A stretch of 20,459 bases of DNA, taken from assembly GCA_023228725.1 (NCBI GenBank), contig JALOAQ010000050.1, positions 1 through 20,459 of the forward strand, written 5' to 3'. Position 1 is the first letter of the stretch; each line of letters starts with the position of its first letter. This DNA comes from Bacteroidales bacterium (GTDB lineage: Bacteria > Bacteroidota > Bacteroidia > Bacteroidales > ML635J-15). This document shows positions 6,220 through 13,877 of the stretch, piece by piece. The notes below the pieces were generated by a model, which searched no databases, was not told the DNA's origin, and worked only from the letters and a program-made list of their open reading frames with translations. The translations under genes and the position numbers were made by a program.

Positions 6220-7380
6220 CTAAAAAGCAGAAAAATAGCCTCTAAACCTATCGAAAATACTTTCAGTTTTTTTATTTTTTGGGTCGAAGGTATCGCTTTC
6301 TTTCATTTTTTGAAGAATGGCTTTATCTTCTTTATTTATAGATGAGGGTATAAACACATTAATTCTTACCAACAAGTCGCCTTTTGAATAGGCATTCAAA
6401 TCTGGTAAACCTTTTCCTCTAAGCCTTAATATTTTTCCTGATTGTGTACCAGCATCAATTTTAATTCTAACTTTTCCGCTAAGAGTTGGTATTTCAACGT
6501 TTGTTCCTGTAATTGCATCAGGAATGCTAATAAATAAATTATAAATCAAATCATTGCCATCTCTCTGGAAATCAGGATGTTCAATTTCTTGTATTAAAAC
6601 GATTAAATCGCCATTTATTCCACCACGTCTTGCAGCATTCCCTTTTCCTGAAACTGAAAGTTGCACACCATCGCTCACTCCTGCCGGGATTTTCAGTTCA
6701 ATTAATTCTTCACCTGTAACTACCCCTTCGCCATAACAAGTAGTACATTTATCTTGAATAATTTTTCCTTCCCCTCCGCAAGTTTGACAAGTAGTAGAAG
6801 TTTGCATTTGTCCCATAATTGTATTTACAACACGAGTTTGGGTTCCTCTACCGTTGCAGGTGCTACAAGTTTTGCTTGAATTTCCGTTTTTTTCACCATT
6901 TCCACCGCAAGTTTTGCAAGCAATATATTTTTTCACTTTAATTTTTTTGGTGCATCCATTAGCAATTTCATCAAGACTAAGTTTTACAGTTACTCTAAGG
7001 TTTGTACCTCTGTTTACCCTTTGCCTACGCTGAGCTCCTCCGCCCCCTCCAAAAAAAGAACCAAATCCACCTCCAAAAGCATCGCTAAAAATATCTCCAA
7101 ACCTTGAAAAAATATCATCAAAAGTCATGCCTTCACCACTAAATCCACCTGCTCCACTCATTCCTGCATGTCCAAACCTATCATATCTTGATTTTTTTTC
7201 GGGATTTGACAAGACCTCATAAGCTTCAGCTGCTTCTTTAAATTTTTCTTCTGCTTCTTTATTACCTGGGTTTTTATCAGGATGAAATTGTATAGCTTTT
7301 TTGCGATAAGCTTTTTTTATTTCTTCTGCCGAAGCGTCTTTGTTTACACCTAATATTTCGTAATAATCTCTTTTTGCCAT
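6220..7380 (-). CDS. dnaJ: Chaperone protein DnaJ
   Basis: A full-length (386 aa) type I J-protein, the cochaperone that delivers unfolded clients to DnaK and stimulates its ATPase. The J domain spans residues 1-70 with the HPD tripeptide at 33-35. A G/F-rich linker follows at about 71-113. Four CxxCxGxG zinc motifs start at residues 154, 171, 197 and 211 and make up the zinc-binding domain. The client-binding beta domains and dimerisation region follow to the C-terminus. The gene starts 3 bp after grpE, so it is translated from the same mRNA. dnaK is not in this window. Confidence 0.97.
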   Translation of the reverse strand: MAKRDYYEILGVNKDASAEEIKKAYRKKAIQFHPDKNPGNKEAEEKFKEAAEAYEVLSNPEKKSRYDRFGHAGMSGAGGFSGEGMTFDDIFSRFGDIFSDAFGGGFGSFFGGGGGAQRRQRVNRGTNLRVTVKLSLDEIANGCTKKIKVKKYIACKTCGGNGEKNGNSSKTCSTCNGRGTQTRVVNTIMGQMQTSTTCQTCGGEGKIIQDKCTTCYGEGVVTGEELIELKIPAGVSDGVQLSVSGKGNAARRGGINGDLIVLIQEIEHPDFQRDGNDLIYNLFISIPDAITGTNVEIPTLSGKVRIKIDAGTQSGKILRLRGKGLPDLNAYSKGDLLVRINVFIPSSINKEDKAILQKMKESDTFDPKNKKTESIFDRFRGYFSAF

Positions 7381-7383
7381 ATT

Positions 7384-7995
7384 TTATTCTCCGACAACAA
7401 CTTTAGAATATCTAATTACTTTGTCGTTTAGTTTATATCCTTTTTGAATTACATTTACAACTTTACCTTTTTTATCTTCTTCTTCTACAGGAAAACGAGT
7501 AACTGCTTCGTGTAGGTCTAAATCAAAATCCAAATCTTGTGCTATTATTTCTTCAATTCCTTGAGTTTTTAAAAAATCTAAAAACTTTTGGTTTATTAAT
7601 TTAACGCCTTCAACAGTAGCTTCAAGGTCTTTGACATCATCTAAATGCTCTACTGCTCTATCCATATCGTCAACTACCTGAATAAAATCAAGCATTAATT
7701 TTGCTTTAACCTCTTCTCGCAAGTCGAGTTTTTCTTTTGCAGTTCTTTTTCTAAAATTTTCATATTCAGCCACAATTCTGAGATATTTATCTTTTAGCTC
7801 ATTATTTTGTTCTTCTAAATAAGAAATTTCTTCTTTAAGTTTCCTTTCTTTCTTTTTTACTGAAGATTTGTCAGCTTTTTTATCTTTTACTTGTTCGCTT
7901 TCATTAGATTTTTTTATATCTTCAGAATTTTCATGATTTATATCACTCAGGTTGTTTTGTTCTAAATCTTGTGAGTTGTCTAAAATTTCGTCCAT
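7384..7995 (-). CDS. grpE: GrpE nucleotide-exchange factor
   Basis: A 203-aa cytoplasmic cochaperone that releases ADP from DnaK. The N-terminal third is low-complexity and charged (D/E/N/K). A long coiled coil follows at about 45-95, including LRIVAEYENFRKRT, the usual GrpE dimer helix. The C-terminal beta domain ends in VNVIQKGYKLNDKVIRYSKVVVG, a typical GrpE ending. It is first in the grpE-dnaJ operon. Upstream there is no hrcA gene; instead there is an unusual promoter with a dyad, described separately. Confidence 0.95.
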   Translation of the reverse strand: MDEILDNSQDLEQNNLSDINHENSEDIKKSNESEQVKDKKADKSSVKKKERKLKEEISYLEEQNNELKDKYLRIVAEYENFRKRTAKEKLDLREEVKAKLMLDFIQVVDDMDRAVEHLDDVKDLEATVEGVKLINQKFLDFLKTQGIEEIIAQDLDFDLDLHEAVTRFPVEEEDKKGKVVNVIQKGYKLNDKVIRYSKVVVGE

Positions 7996-8023
7996 TTTTA
8001 AAATTTAAGTTTCAATATAATTA

Positions 8024-8062
8024 CAAAGACTTTGCCACATAGTAATTGCGACAAATTGTCAC
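8024..8062 (-). promoter_or_regulatory. Candidate heat-shock-type promoter of grpE-dnaJ
   Basis: On the minus strand an imperfect 15-bp dyad, GTGACAATTTGTCGC (8062-8048), is followed 10 bp later by TGGCA (8037-8033), a 5-bp spacer and TTTG (8027-8024), 28 nt before the grpE ATG. The usual TA of TAnnTTTG is absent. TGGCA-N6-TTG also resembles a sigma-54 -24/-12 element, but with T in place of the invariant C at -12. A further TGACAA lies at 8083-8078. Regulation by heat or a dedicated activator is inferred. Confidence 0.5.
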
Positions 8063-8085
8063 GAAAAAAAATTAAAATTGTCAGA

Positions 8086-8748
8086 TTATTTTTTTAAAAT
8101 TTTAATAGATTTTTCTATATTTTCTATATTTTTCTTTAACTTTTTCAATTCTTTAGATTTTGCATACTCTTCGGAATTTGCCAAGCTATTATATTCTAAC
8201 TTTAAATCTGCCAATTTATCTTGAAAAGCTAAAACAGGGTCTAAAATCAGATATTTTTCTAAACTTGCTTCTAAAACGCTACCTCTAAGGTTTTTAGCAA
8301 GAATAATTCCATCTTTATCTATTAAAAAGTTGCTTGGAATTCCTTTAACTCCATATGTTATTGCAGCAGAAGATTTCCAATATTCTAAATCGCTAACATT
8401 GTGCCAATTCAAATTATCATCTTTAATAGCTTTTTCCCAATTTTCTTTAGTTTTATCAAGCGAAACTCCATAGATAGTAAAGCCTTTACCAATTTGGAAA
8501 TTTTGATTATGATATTTTTGATAAGCATTAACCACATTAGGGTTTTCTTTTCTACATGGTCCGCACCACGAAGCCCAAAAATCAATTAGTACTACTTGTC
8601 CTCTCAAAGAATATAAAGAAATAGAATCACCTTTAGGATTTGGCAGCTTAATATTAGGAGCTAAATCGCCAATATTTACACCAATTTGTTGAGAAAATAA
8701 AGATAATGAAAAACAAGGAATCAAAATTAAAATTATAAATTTCTTCAT
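8086..8748 (-). CDS. TlpA/ResA-like thiol-disulfide oxidoreductase, exported
   Basis: A 220-aa protein. Residues 1-20 form a signal peptide ending SLFSQQ, placing it in the periplasm. A thioredoxin-like domain of the TlpA/AhpC-TSA group covers about residues 22-165. The redox motif WCGPC is at 61-65 (Cys62, Cys65), and the cis-proline segment GIPSNFLIDKDG is characteristic. Such proteins reduce disulfides in envelope proteins, for example in cytochrome c maturation; the client is unknown here. About 50 residues at the C-terminus are a lysine/glutamate-rich coiled coil, an extension not needed for the fold. It lies 12 bp after murA and is probably the last gene of the DUF4290-murA unit. No clear terminator follows it. 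Confidence 0.88.
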   Translation of the reverse strand: MKKFIILILIPCFSLSLFSQQIGVNIGDLAPNIKLPNPKGDSISLYSLRGQVVLIDFWASWCGPCRKENPNVVNAYQKYHNQNFQIGKGFTIYGVSLDKTKENWEKAIKDDNLNWHNVSDLEYWKSSAAITYGVKGIPSNFLIDKDGIILAKNLRGSVLEASLEKYLILDPVLAFQDKLADLKLEYNSLANSEEYAKSKELKKLKKNIENIEKSIKILKK

Positions 8749-8760
8749 AAGATAAAAGTA

Positions 8761-10071
8761 TTAGTAATTAATTCTTTCTATTTTAGCACCAAGTTGGTTT
8801 AATCTTTGCTCAATATTTTCGTAGCCTCTATCAATTTGTTCAATATTATGAATAATACTTGTACCTTCAGCCGACATTGCTGCAATAAGCAAAGCCATAC
8901 CTGCTCTAATATCGGGAGAATGCATTGTTGTAGCTCTAAGTTTTATTGCTCTGTCTAATCCTATAACTGTAGCTCTATGTGGGTCGCATAATATAATTTG
9001 AGCTCCCATATCTATAAGTTTATCTACAAAAAACAAACGGCTTTCAAACATTTTTTGATGAATTAAAACTGAGCCTTTGGCTTGTGTTGCAGTTACAAGG
9101 AAAACACTTAATAAGTCAGGGGTAAGCCCTGGCCAAATAGCATCAGCTATAGTCATAATAGAGCCGTCAATAAAGCTTTCAATTTGATAATTTTCTTGTG
9201 CAGGAATAAATATATCGTCATCAATATTTTCAAGTTTAATTCCTAATTTTCTAAACGAATCTGGTATTATTCCAAGCATATCATATCTTACATTTTTAAT
9301 TGTAATTTCCGAGCCTGTCATAGCTGCCATTCCAATAAAGCTGCCAATTTCTATCATATCTGGCAAAATAGTATGTTCTGCTCCATAGAGTTTTTCAACA
9401 CCTTGAATTTTCAAAAGATTAGAAGCAATTCCAGAAATTTTTGCTCCCATTCTATTTAATAAATTACATAACTGCTGAATATATGGTTCGCAAGCTGCAT
9501 TATAAATAGTTGTTTCACCTTTAGCCAAAACCGCTGCCATAATAATATTAGCAGTTCCAGTAACCGAGGCTTCTTCAAGATGAATATAATTGCCTTTCAA
9601 CTCTTTTCCACTAAGAGTATAAAAATTATCTTTAGTATCAAAATTAAATTCTGCACCTAGTTTTTGAAAACCTAAAAAATGCGTATCTAATCTTCTTCTA
9701 CCAATTTTATCTCCACCTGGTTTAGGCAAACATACAGTTCCAAATCTTGCTAATAGAGGACCTAAAATCATTACTGAACCTCTTAAAGCTGCGCCATCAG
9801 AACGAAATTCTTCTGATTGCAAATAATCTAAATTAATATTTTCAGCTTTAAATTCATAAACACCTTTTGCTTTTTTGGTAACTTCCACACCAAGCGAGGC
9901 TAATAAATCGATAAGTTTGTTTATATCTCTAATATCAGGTATATTGCTAATTTTAATTTTTTCTTCACTTAATAAAACAGCACATAAAATTTGTAGAGCT
10001 TCGTTTTTTGCTCCTTGAGGGTGAACATCACCTTGCAGTTTAAGTCCACCTGTAACTTTAAAGGTACTCAT
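8761..10071 (-). CDS. murA: UDP-N-acetylglucosamine 1-carboxyvinyltransferase MurA, Asp active-site type
   Basis: Full-length (436 aa) MurA, which transfers enolpyruvate from phosphoenolpyruvate to UDP-GlcNAc in the first committed step of peptidoglycan synthesis in the cytoplasm. The substrate-binding Lys22-Asn23 pair is present in HPQGAKNEAL. The active-site loop reads PGGDKIGRRRLDTH, aligning with PGGCTIGARPVDLH of E. coli. The catalytic/fosfomycin-target Cys115 is therefore Asp121 here. Asp at this position is known from mycobacterial and chlamydial MurA, where the enzyme works but is not alkylated by fosfomycin. A nearby Cys114 is not equivalent. The C-terminal RAGMALLIAAMSAEG and DRGYENIEQRLNQLGAKI blocks are typical. 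It starts 6 bp after the DUF4290 gene. Confidence 0.96.
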   Translation of the reverse strand: MSTFKVTGGLKLQGDVHPQGAKNEALQILCAVLLSEEKIKISNIPDIRDINKLIDLLASLGVEVTKKAKGVYEFKAENINLDYLQSEEFRSDGAALRGSVMILGPLLARFGTVCLPKPGGDKIGRRRLDTHFLGFQKLGAEFNFDTKDNFYTLSGKELKGNYIHLEEASVTGTANIIMAAVLAKGETTIYNAACEPYIQQLCNLLNRMGAKISGIASNLLKIQGVEKLYGAEHTILPDMIEIGSFIGMAAMTGSEITIKNVRYDMLGIIPDSFRKLGIKLENIDDDIFIPAQENYQIESFIDGSIMTIADAIWPGLTPDLLSVFLVTATQAKGSVLIHQKMFESRLFFVDKLIDMGAQIILCDPHRATVIGLDRAIKLRATTMHSPDIRAGMALLIAAMSAEGTSIIHNIEQIDRGYENIEQRLNQLGAKIERINY

Positions 10072-10077
10072 ATTAAA

Positions 10078-10695
10078 TTATTTTTTTCTTCTTGAAAACT
10101 TTTTCCTTGAACTTGGTCTTGAAGCTTGTTTTTGGGTATTTTGCACCAAAACTTCTCTAAAATCGTCTAGTTTAAGTCCTTCCGGAATTTGCACTTCTCC
10201 TTTAGTCAAAATTTCTAATTCCCTAAAAATAATATCGTCTGAAATATTTTCTTTTTTCCAAGCCATATATGAACGCTTCATTTGGTTTGCCATTTGTTGA
10301 ATTAGAACTTCTTTTTTTTCGGCTTCTTCTATACTTGCAATTTGCTGTAAAATTCCTTGTATTATTTTTCCATAGTGTTTATATCTTATTCTACTATCAG
10401 AATATGGTATTTTTGCTGGTTTTTCATTCAAAAGTTCTATGTCTGGCAAAGGGTATGGCCAATCCACATCAAGTTTAAAATCTGACATTATTGCAAGATG
10501 ATCCCAAAGTTTATGTTTAAAATCTGGTGCATCTTTAAATTGAGGGTTCATATTTCCCATAATAGAAACCAAAGTATGAGCCGCTTTAGTTCTTTCTTCT
10601 TTATCTTCTATAGTGCAGGCGTAATCAATCATTTGTTGAATTGTACGTCCATATTCAGAAATTTTCAATTGAGGTCTGTGATTATTATAATCCAT
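10078..10695 (-). CDS. DUF4290 domain protein
   Basis: A 205-aa cytoplasmic protein without signal peptide or membrane segment. It matches the Bacteroidota family DUF4290: N-terminal LKISEYGRTIQQMIDYA, then MGNMNPQFKDAPDFKHKLWDHL and a DWPYPLP segment. It is mostly helical, and the last 15 or so residues are strongly basic (ending KKFSRRKK), which could bind nucleic acid. The function is unknown. The 6-bp spacing to murA shows cotranscription, consistent with a link to envelope growth, but this is inference. It has its own good promoter 14 nt before the start. Confidence 0.85.
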   Translation of the reverse strand: MDYNNHRPQLKISEYGRTIQQMIDYACTIEDKEERTKAAHTLVSIMGNMNPQFKDAPDFKHKLWDHLAIMSDFKLDVDWPYPLPDIELLNEKPAKIPYSDSRIRYKHYGKIIQGILQQIASIEEAEKKEVLIQQMANQMKRSYMAWKKENISDDIIFRELEILTKGEVQIPEGLKLDDFREVLVQNTQKQASRPSSRKKFSRRKK

Positions 10696-10709
10696 AAAAA
10701 TATTTTTTA

Positions 10710-10740
10710 CAAAAATAAGATTTTTTATGTTATCAACAAA
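10710..10740 (-). promoter_or_regulatory. Promoter of the DUF4290-murA-tlpA unit
   Basis: On the minus strand TTTG (10740-10737), a 19-bp spacer and TATTTTTG (10717-10710) give an excellent match to the Bacteroidota consensus. It lies in the 52-bp gap after uvrD, with 14 nt between the -7 box and the ATG at 10695. Confidence 0.75.
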
Positions 10741-10747
10741 ATAAGGC

Positions 10748-13060
10748 TTATAAAATCAATAATTTTGCAAATTTTAACAATAAAGTTTTTTCACCACCTG
10801 TGTCAAAATTAACAATTATTTTAGAGTTGTTGCCATCTTCAATTATTTCTAATACTTCTCCTTTTCCAAAAGAATTATGTGCTACTTGCATTCCAATTTT
10901 ATATTCAGAAATATTAATAAAATTTGCATTTTTCATATTAGCTTTATCTAAGCTAACAAACTTAGTATTAGGTACTTTACTTGGCTTTTCTACAGTTTTT
11001 TTATCTAAGTTTTTATATTGAGTTTTACTTTCCGACACAAAATTTATATTTCTTTTTTCGTTATTATAATTTAATTGTTGCGTATCTTCTTCCGCAGAAC
11101 AATCAACGAAATCTTCATTTATTTCTCTAATAAATCTGCTTGGTCTCATAGATTGAAGACTACCAAATCTAAAGCGACTAATTGAATAAAAAACAAACAA
11201 ATTTTCCATAGCTCTTGTCATTGCGACATAAAACAAACGTCTTTCTTCCTCTAATTCCTTAGCAGAAGCAATACTCATAGCATTTGGGAATAAATTTTCT
11301 TCTACACCAACAACAAACACATTTTTAAATTCCAAACCTTTGGCAAAATGAATTGTCATCAAACTTACTTTATCCTTATTTTCATTTTCTTCTTCATTTT
11401 CTAAATCAGTTAAAAGAGCAATATTTTCTAAATAATCAATAATAGAATGCTCTTGCACGAGAGCTTTTCTTTGGTCGCAAAAATTTTGCACTGCATTAAA
11501 TAATTCTTGTAAATTCTCATATCTATTAACACCCTCTGGAGTTTTATCATTAAAAAGCTCATGCTGTATTCCTGACTTATTAACTAAATCCACTAAAAAT
11601 TCTGAAGCATTATAATTATTTATATTTTCAATAAAACTCTCAATTAAATTTGCAAAACCTCTTAGTTTGCTTTGAATTCCTGCATTTAAACCCACATTAT
11701 ATTTATGCGGATATTTTAAAATTTCCCAGATTGGGATATTTGAGTTTTCAGAAAATTGAAAAATTTTATTAACACTTGTTGTTCCGATTTTACGAGAAGG
11801 ATAATTCACTATTCTTCTAAAAGCCTCTGAATCTTTTTGATTAACAGTAAATCTAATATATGCTACCACATCTTTTATTTCTTTACGCTGAAAAAATGAT
11901 AAACTACCAAAGACTTTATAGGGGATATTAAATTTTCTAAGAGCGTCTTCCATAATTCGGGATTGTGCATTTGTTCTGTATAAAATTGCGCAATCCGAGG
12001 CAGTGTAATGATTATCTAACAAAAGTCTTGAAATATTTTCAGCAACTCCCATTCCTTCCAAACCGTCTGTGTAAGTTTTTTCAATTTTAATTTTACTACC
12101 TTGATTATTTTTTGAAAATAATTTTTTCTCAATTTGATTTTTATTTTTTTGAATTAATGAATTAGCAGCATTAACAATATTCTGAGTACTTCTATAATTT
12201 TGCTCTAATTTATAAAGTTTATAATCAGGATAATCATTTTTAAAATTTAAAATATTTTGAATTTTCGCACCTCTAAAAGAATAAATACTTTGAGCGTCAT
12301 CGCCAACAACACAAAGTTTGCGGTGCATTTTTGAAAGTTTTTTAATTATCAAATATTGCGAATAATTAGTATCTTGATATTCATCAACCAAAATATAATC
12401 AAATCTTTGTCTATAAACATTTAAGACATCAGGATTAGCCTTAAACAAAATATTTGTATATAAAAGCAAATCATCAAAATCCATTACATTTGAAGATTTG
12501 CAACGCTGTGCATATTTTGAATAAATATGGTGAAAATGCTCTCTATTTTCTTTAGCGTCAAGAATTAGAAAATCATTATTTTGAGCATATCCATCAGCTG
12601 TCCACAACTCATTTTTTGCAGAAGAAATGCGTGCAGCAACAGATTTTGGTTTATAAATCTCATCATTTATATTTAACTCTTTAATAATGGATTTAATCAA
12701 ATTTAAAGAATCTGTTGCATCAAAAATCGTATAATTTCTATCAAATCCAATTTTGTCGGCTTCTAATCTTAAAATTTTTCCAAAAATAGAATGAAAAGTT
12801 CCCATCCACAGATTTCGAGAAGCTTCATAACCTAAAAGCTTATCTATTCTCTCTTTCATTTCGTTTGAAGCTTTATTTGTAAAAGTCAAAGCCATAATTC
12901 TATATGGTTTAATACCTTTAGAAATTAGATAAGCAATTTTATAAGTTAAGACTCTTGTTTTTCCTGAGCCTGCACCTGCAACAACTAATTGAGGACCTTG
13001 GCAGTATTCAACAGCGTTTTTCTGAGCTTGGTTTAAATCTTTCAGTAAATTATTTTCCAC
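10748..13060 (-). CDS. ATP-dependent DNA helicase, UvrD/PcrA family
   Basis: A 770-aa superfamily 1A 3'-5' helicase of usual length, acting in nucleotide excision and mismatch repair and in clearing stalled replication and transcription complexes. Motif I (GAGSGKT) is at residues 29-35 and motif II DEYQD at 226-230. VVGDDAQSIYSFRGA (III), LEQNYRS (IV), TIHFAKGLEFKNVFVVG (V; most relatives have TIHSAKG) and RRLFYVAMTRA (VI) follow. After about residue 650 a variable linker leads to a small Tudor-like domain (VAHNSFGKGEVLEI), the RNA-polymerase-binding module of PcrA/UvrD. The start is GTG at 13060; the promoter -7 box ends 12 nt upstream, leaving no room for a longer protein. PcrA and UvrD cannot be separated by inspection. 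Confidence 0.95.
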   Translation of the reverse strand: MENNLLKDLNQAQKNAVEYCQGPQLVVAGAGSGKTRVLTYKIAYLISKGIKPYRIMALTFTNKASNEMKERIDKLLGYEASRNLWMGTFHSIFGKILRLEADKIGFDRNYTIFDATDSLNLIKSIIKELNINDEIYKPKSVAARISSAKNELWTADGYAQNNDFLILDAKENREHFHHIYSKYAQRCKSSNVMDFDDLLLYTNILFKANPDVLNVYRQRFDYILVDEYQDTNYSQYLIIKKLSKMHRKLCVVGDDAQSIYSFRGAKIQNILNFKNDYPDYKLYKLEQNYRSTQNIVNAANSLIQKNKNQIEKKLFSKNNQGSKIKIEKTYTDGLEGMGVAENISRLLLDNHYTASDCAILYRTNAQSRIMEDALRKFNIPYKVFGSLSFFQRKEIKDVVAYIRFTVNQKDSEAFRRIVNYPSRKIGTTSVNKIFQFSENSNIPIWEILKYPHKYNVGLNAGIQSKLRGFANLIESFIENINNYNASEFLVDLVNKSGIQHELFNDKTPEGVNRYENLQELFNAVQNFCDQRKALVQEHSIIDYLENIALLTDLENEEENENKDKVSLMTIHFAKGLEFKNVFVVGVEENLFPNAMSIASAKELEEERRLFYVAMTRAMENLFVFYSISRFRFGSLQSMRPSRFIREINEDFVDCSAEEDTQQLNYNNEKRNINFVSESKTQYKNLDKKTVEKPSKVPNTKFVSLDKANMKNANFINISEYKIGMQVAHNSFGKGEVLEIIEDGNNSKIIVNFDTGGEKTLLLKFAKLLIL

Positions 13061-13072
13061 AACTTTTTTTTA

Positions 13073-13103
13073 CAAAAATATAATTTGTAAAAACTGTTTT
13101 CAA
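13073..13103 (-). promoter_or_regulatory. Promoter of the uvrD-like gene
   Basis: On the minus strand TTG (13103-13101), a 20-bp spacer and TATTTTTG (13080-13073) fit the Bacteroidota consensus. Only 12 nt separate the -7 box from the GTG start codon. Confidence 0.7.
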
Positions 13104-13313
13104 GTATTTTTAGAATAATTTATTAACGATTTGAAAAAAAACATCAAATAATTGCTTAATTTGAAAAAAAAAGTAGAAAAAATTGAAATTGTTTCACAAA
13201 AACTTACTAACAGGCATATATAATCAATTTAGCGTTTTGTTGCTTATTTGTTTAGTTTTATATAATTTTCAAAAGCAATTTGTTAATAATACAAGTAATA
13301 AAAACATTTTATT

Positions 13314-13321
13314 TACATTTG
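13314..13321 (+). promoter_or_regulatory. -7 box before a 20-codon ORF in the surface-protein leader
   Basis: TACATTTG (13314-13321) fits TAnnTTTG and is followed 4 nt later by ATG, the same geometry as at the AlbA_2 gene. No TTG lies at the expected -33 distance. It could be a housekeeping promoter giving a leader of about 95 nt for the 149-aa gene. Confidence 0.35.
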
Positions 13322-13325
13322 TATA

Positions 13326-13388
13326 ATGAAAAAATTAAAAAAAATTAAAATCTCAGGCAACGTTTTGGACATTTTTACTGTCTATTAA
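13326..13388 (+). CDS. Possible 20-aa leader peptide
   Basis: ATG 13326 opens a 20-codon frame ending in TAA at 13386-13388. The peptide is basic at the start (MKKLKKIKIS) and hydrophobic at the end (VLDIFTVY). It begins 4 nt after a -7 box and ends 36 bp before the 149-aa secreted protein. It might be a regulatory leader peptide, or chance: the ECF-like promoter lies inside it, so the two interpretations compete. Confidence 0.25.
   Translation: MKKLKKIKISGNVLDIFTVY
13356..13387 (+). promoter_or_regulatory. ECF-sigma-like promoter of the giant surface-protein operon
   Basis: GGCAAC (13356-13361), 18 bp, then GTCTATTA (13380-13387) has the AAC-type -35 and GTC-type -10 of extracytoplasmic-function sigma factors, at their usual spacing (GGAAC-N18-GTCTAA). 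It would start transcription about 30 nt before the ATG at 13425. T9SS cargo control by an ECF factor is known for PorX/SigP in Porphyromonas; its use here is inference. Confidence 0.45.
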
Positions 13389-13424
13389 GTGATTTTATTT
13401 TGTTAACTTTAAATTTATAAAAAT

Positions 13425-13874
13425 ATGAAGACTAAAAAAATTATTATTTTAATTGCTTTCATTTTAGGTTTTTCCTTTTGCTATGCACAGGAGACAAACC
13501 AAAAGTTGTTAGTAAAATTTGATGCAAATGAGCTCAAAGAAATGAAAAAAACCAATTCTGACAATTTTGATTTTTTGGAGTATTACGTTAGCGAAGCATT
13601 GTATTTTGTTCCTCTTCCTAATAAGCATGTAGATTATAAGGAATTGATTAGGATTAATCCAAAAACCAAAGAAGTTTCTGAAAATCAAATTATTACAGAG
13701 GCAGATTTAGATAATTTTAATCCCTTAGAGTATGATATTAGCTATGAGTTAGATAAATATACATATTATTTAGCTGGCAATACAGGAATGTTATTGGTAG
13801 TTCCTTCTCAAAGAGATTTAAAATTAGGTTCTGATAACAGAATTAAATTACAAAAATTAAATAAAAAACAATAG
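13425..13874 (+). CDS. Secreted 149-aa protein of unknown function
   Basis: The first 22 residues (lysines, then IIILIAFILGFSFCYAQ) are a signal peptide, likely cut before QETNQ. The mature part, about 125 residues, is acidic with interspersed lysines. It contains FDFLEYYVSEALYFVPLPNKHVDY and YELDKYTYYLAGNTGMLLVVP, suggesting a small folded domain, and ends in a basic IKLQKLNKKQ. It has no cysteines after the signal peptide, no lipobox and no T9SS C-terminal domain, so it probably stays in the periplasm. I do not recognise a family. The stop codon is 3 bp before the ATG of the 1,995-aa protein; the tight coupling suggests a partner, chaperone or assembly factor for it, but nothing in the sequence proves this. 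Confidence 0.75.
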   Translation: MKTKKIIILIAFILGFSFCYAQETNQKLLVKFDANELKEMKKTNSDNFDFLEYYVSEALYFVPLPNKHVDYKELIRINPKTKEVSENQIITEADLDNFNPLEYDISYELDKYTYYLAGNTGMLLVVPSQRDLKLGSDNRIKLQKLNKKQ

Positions 13875-13877
13875 GCT

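Larger units (their letters stand above)
13061..13424. other. Divergent AT-rich intergenic regulatory region
   Basis: The 364 bp between uvrD and the surface-protein genes hold a minus-strand uvrD promoter (13073-13103), a plus-strand -7 box (13314-13321), a possible 20-codon ORF and an ECF-like promoter (13356-13387). I see nothing recognisable in 13104-13310 beyond AT-rich runs. Confidence 0.6.

Noticed and set aside
6208..6223. TTAGTT/AACTAA hairpin at the dnaJ stop as a terminator
   Set aside because: The stem is short and almost all A-T, and no T-run follows on the minus strand.
10498..10812. Plus-strand open frame across the DUF4290/uvrD gap
   Set aside because: It runs antisense to two supported genes and through their promoter; the protein is low-complexity and unrecognisable.
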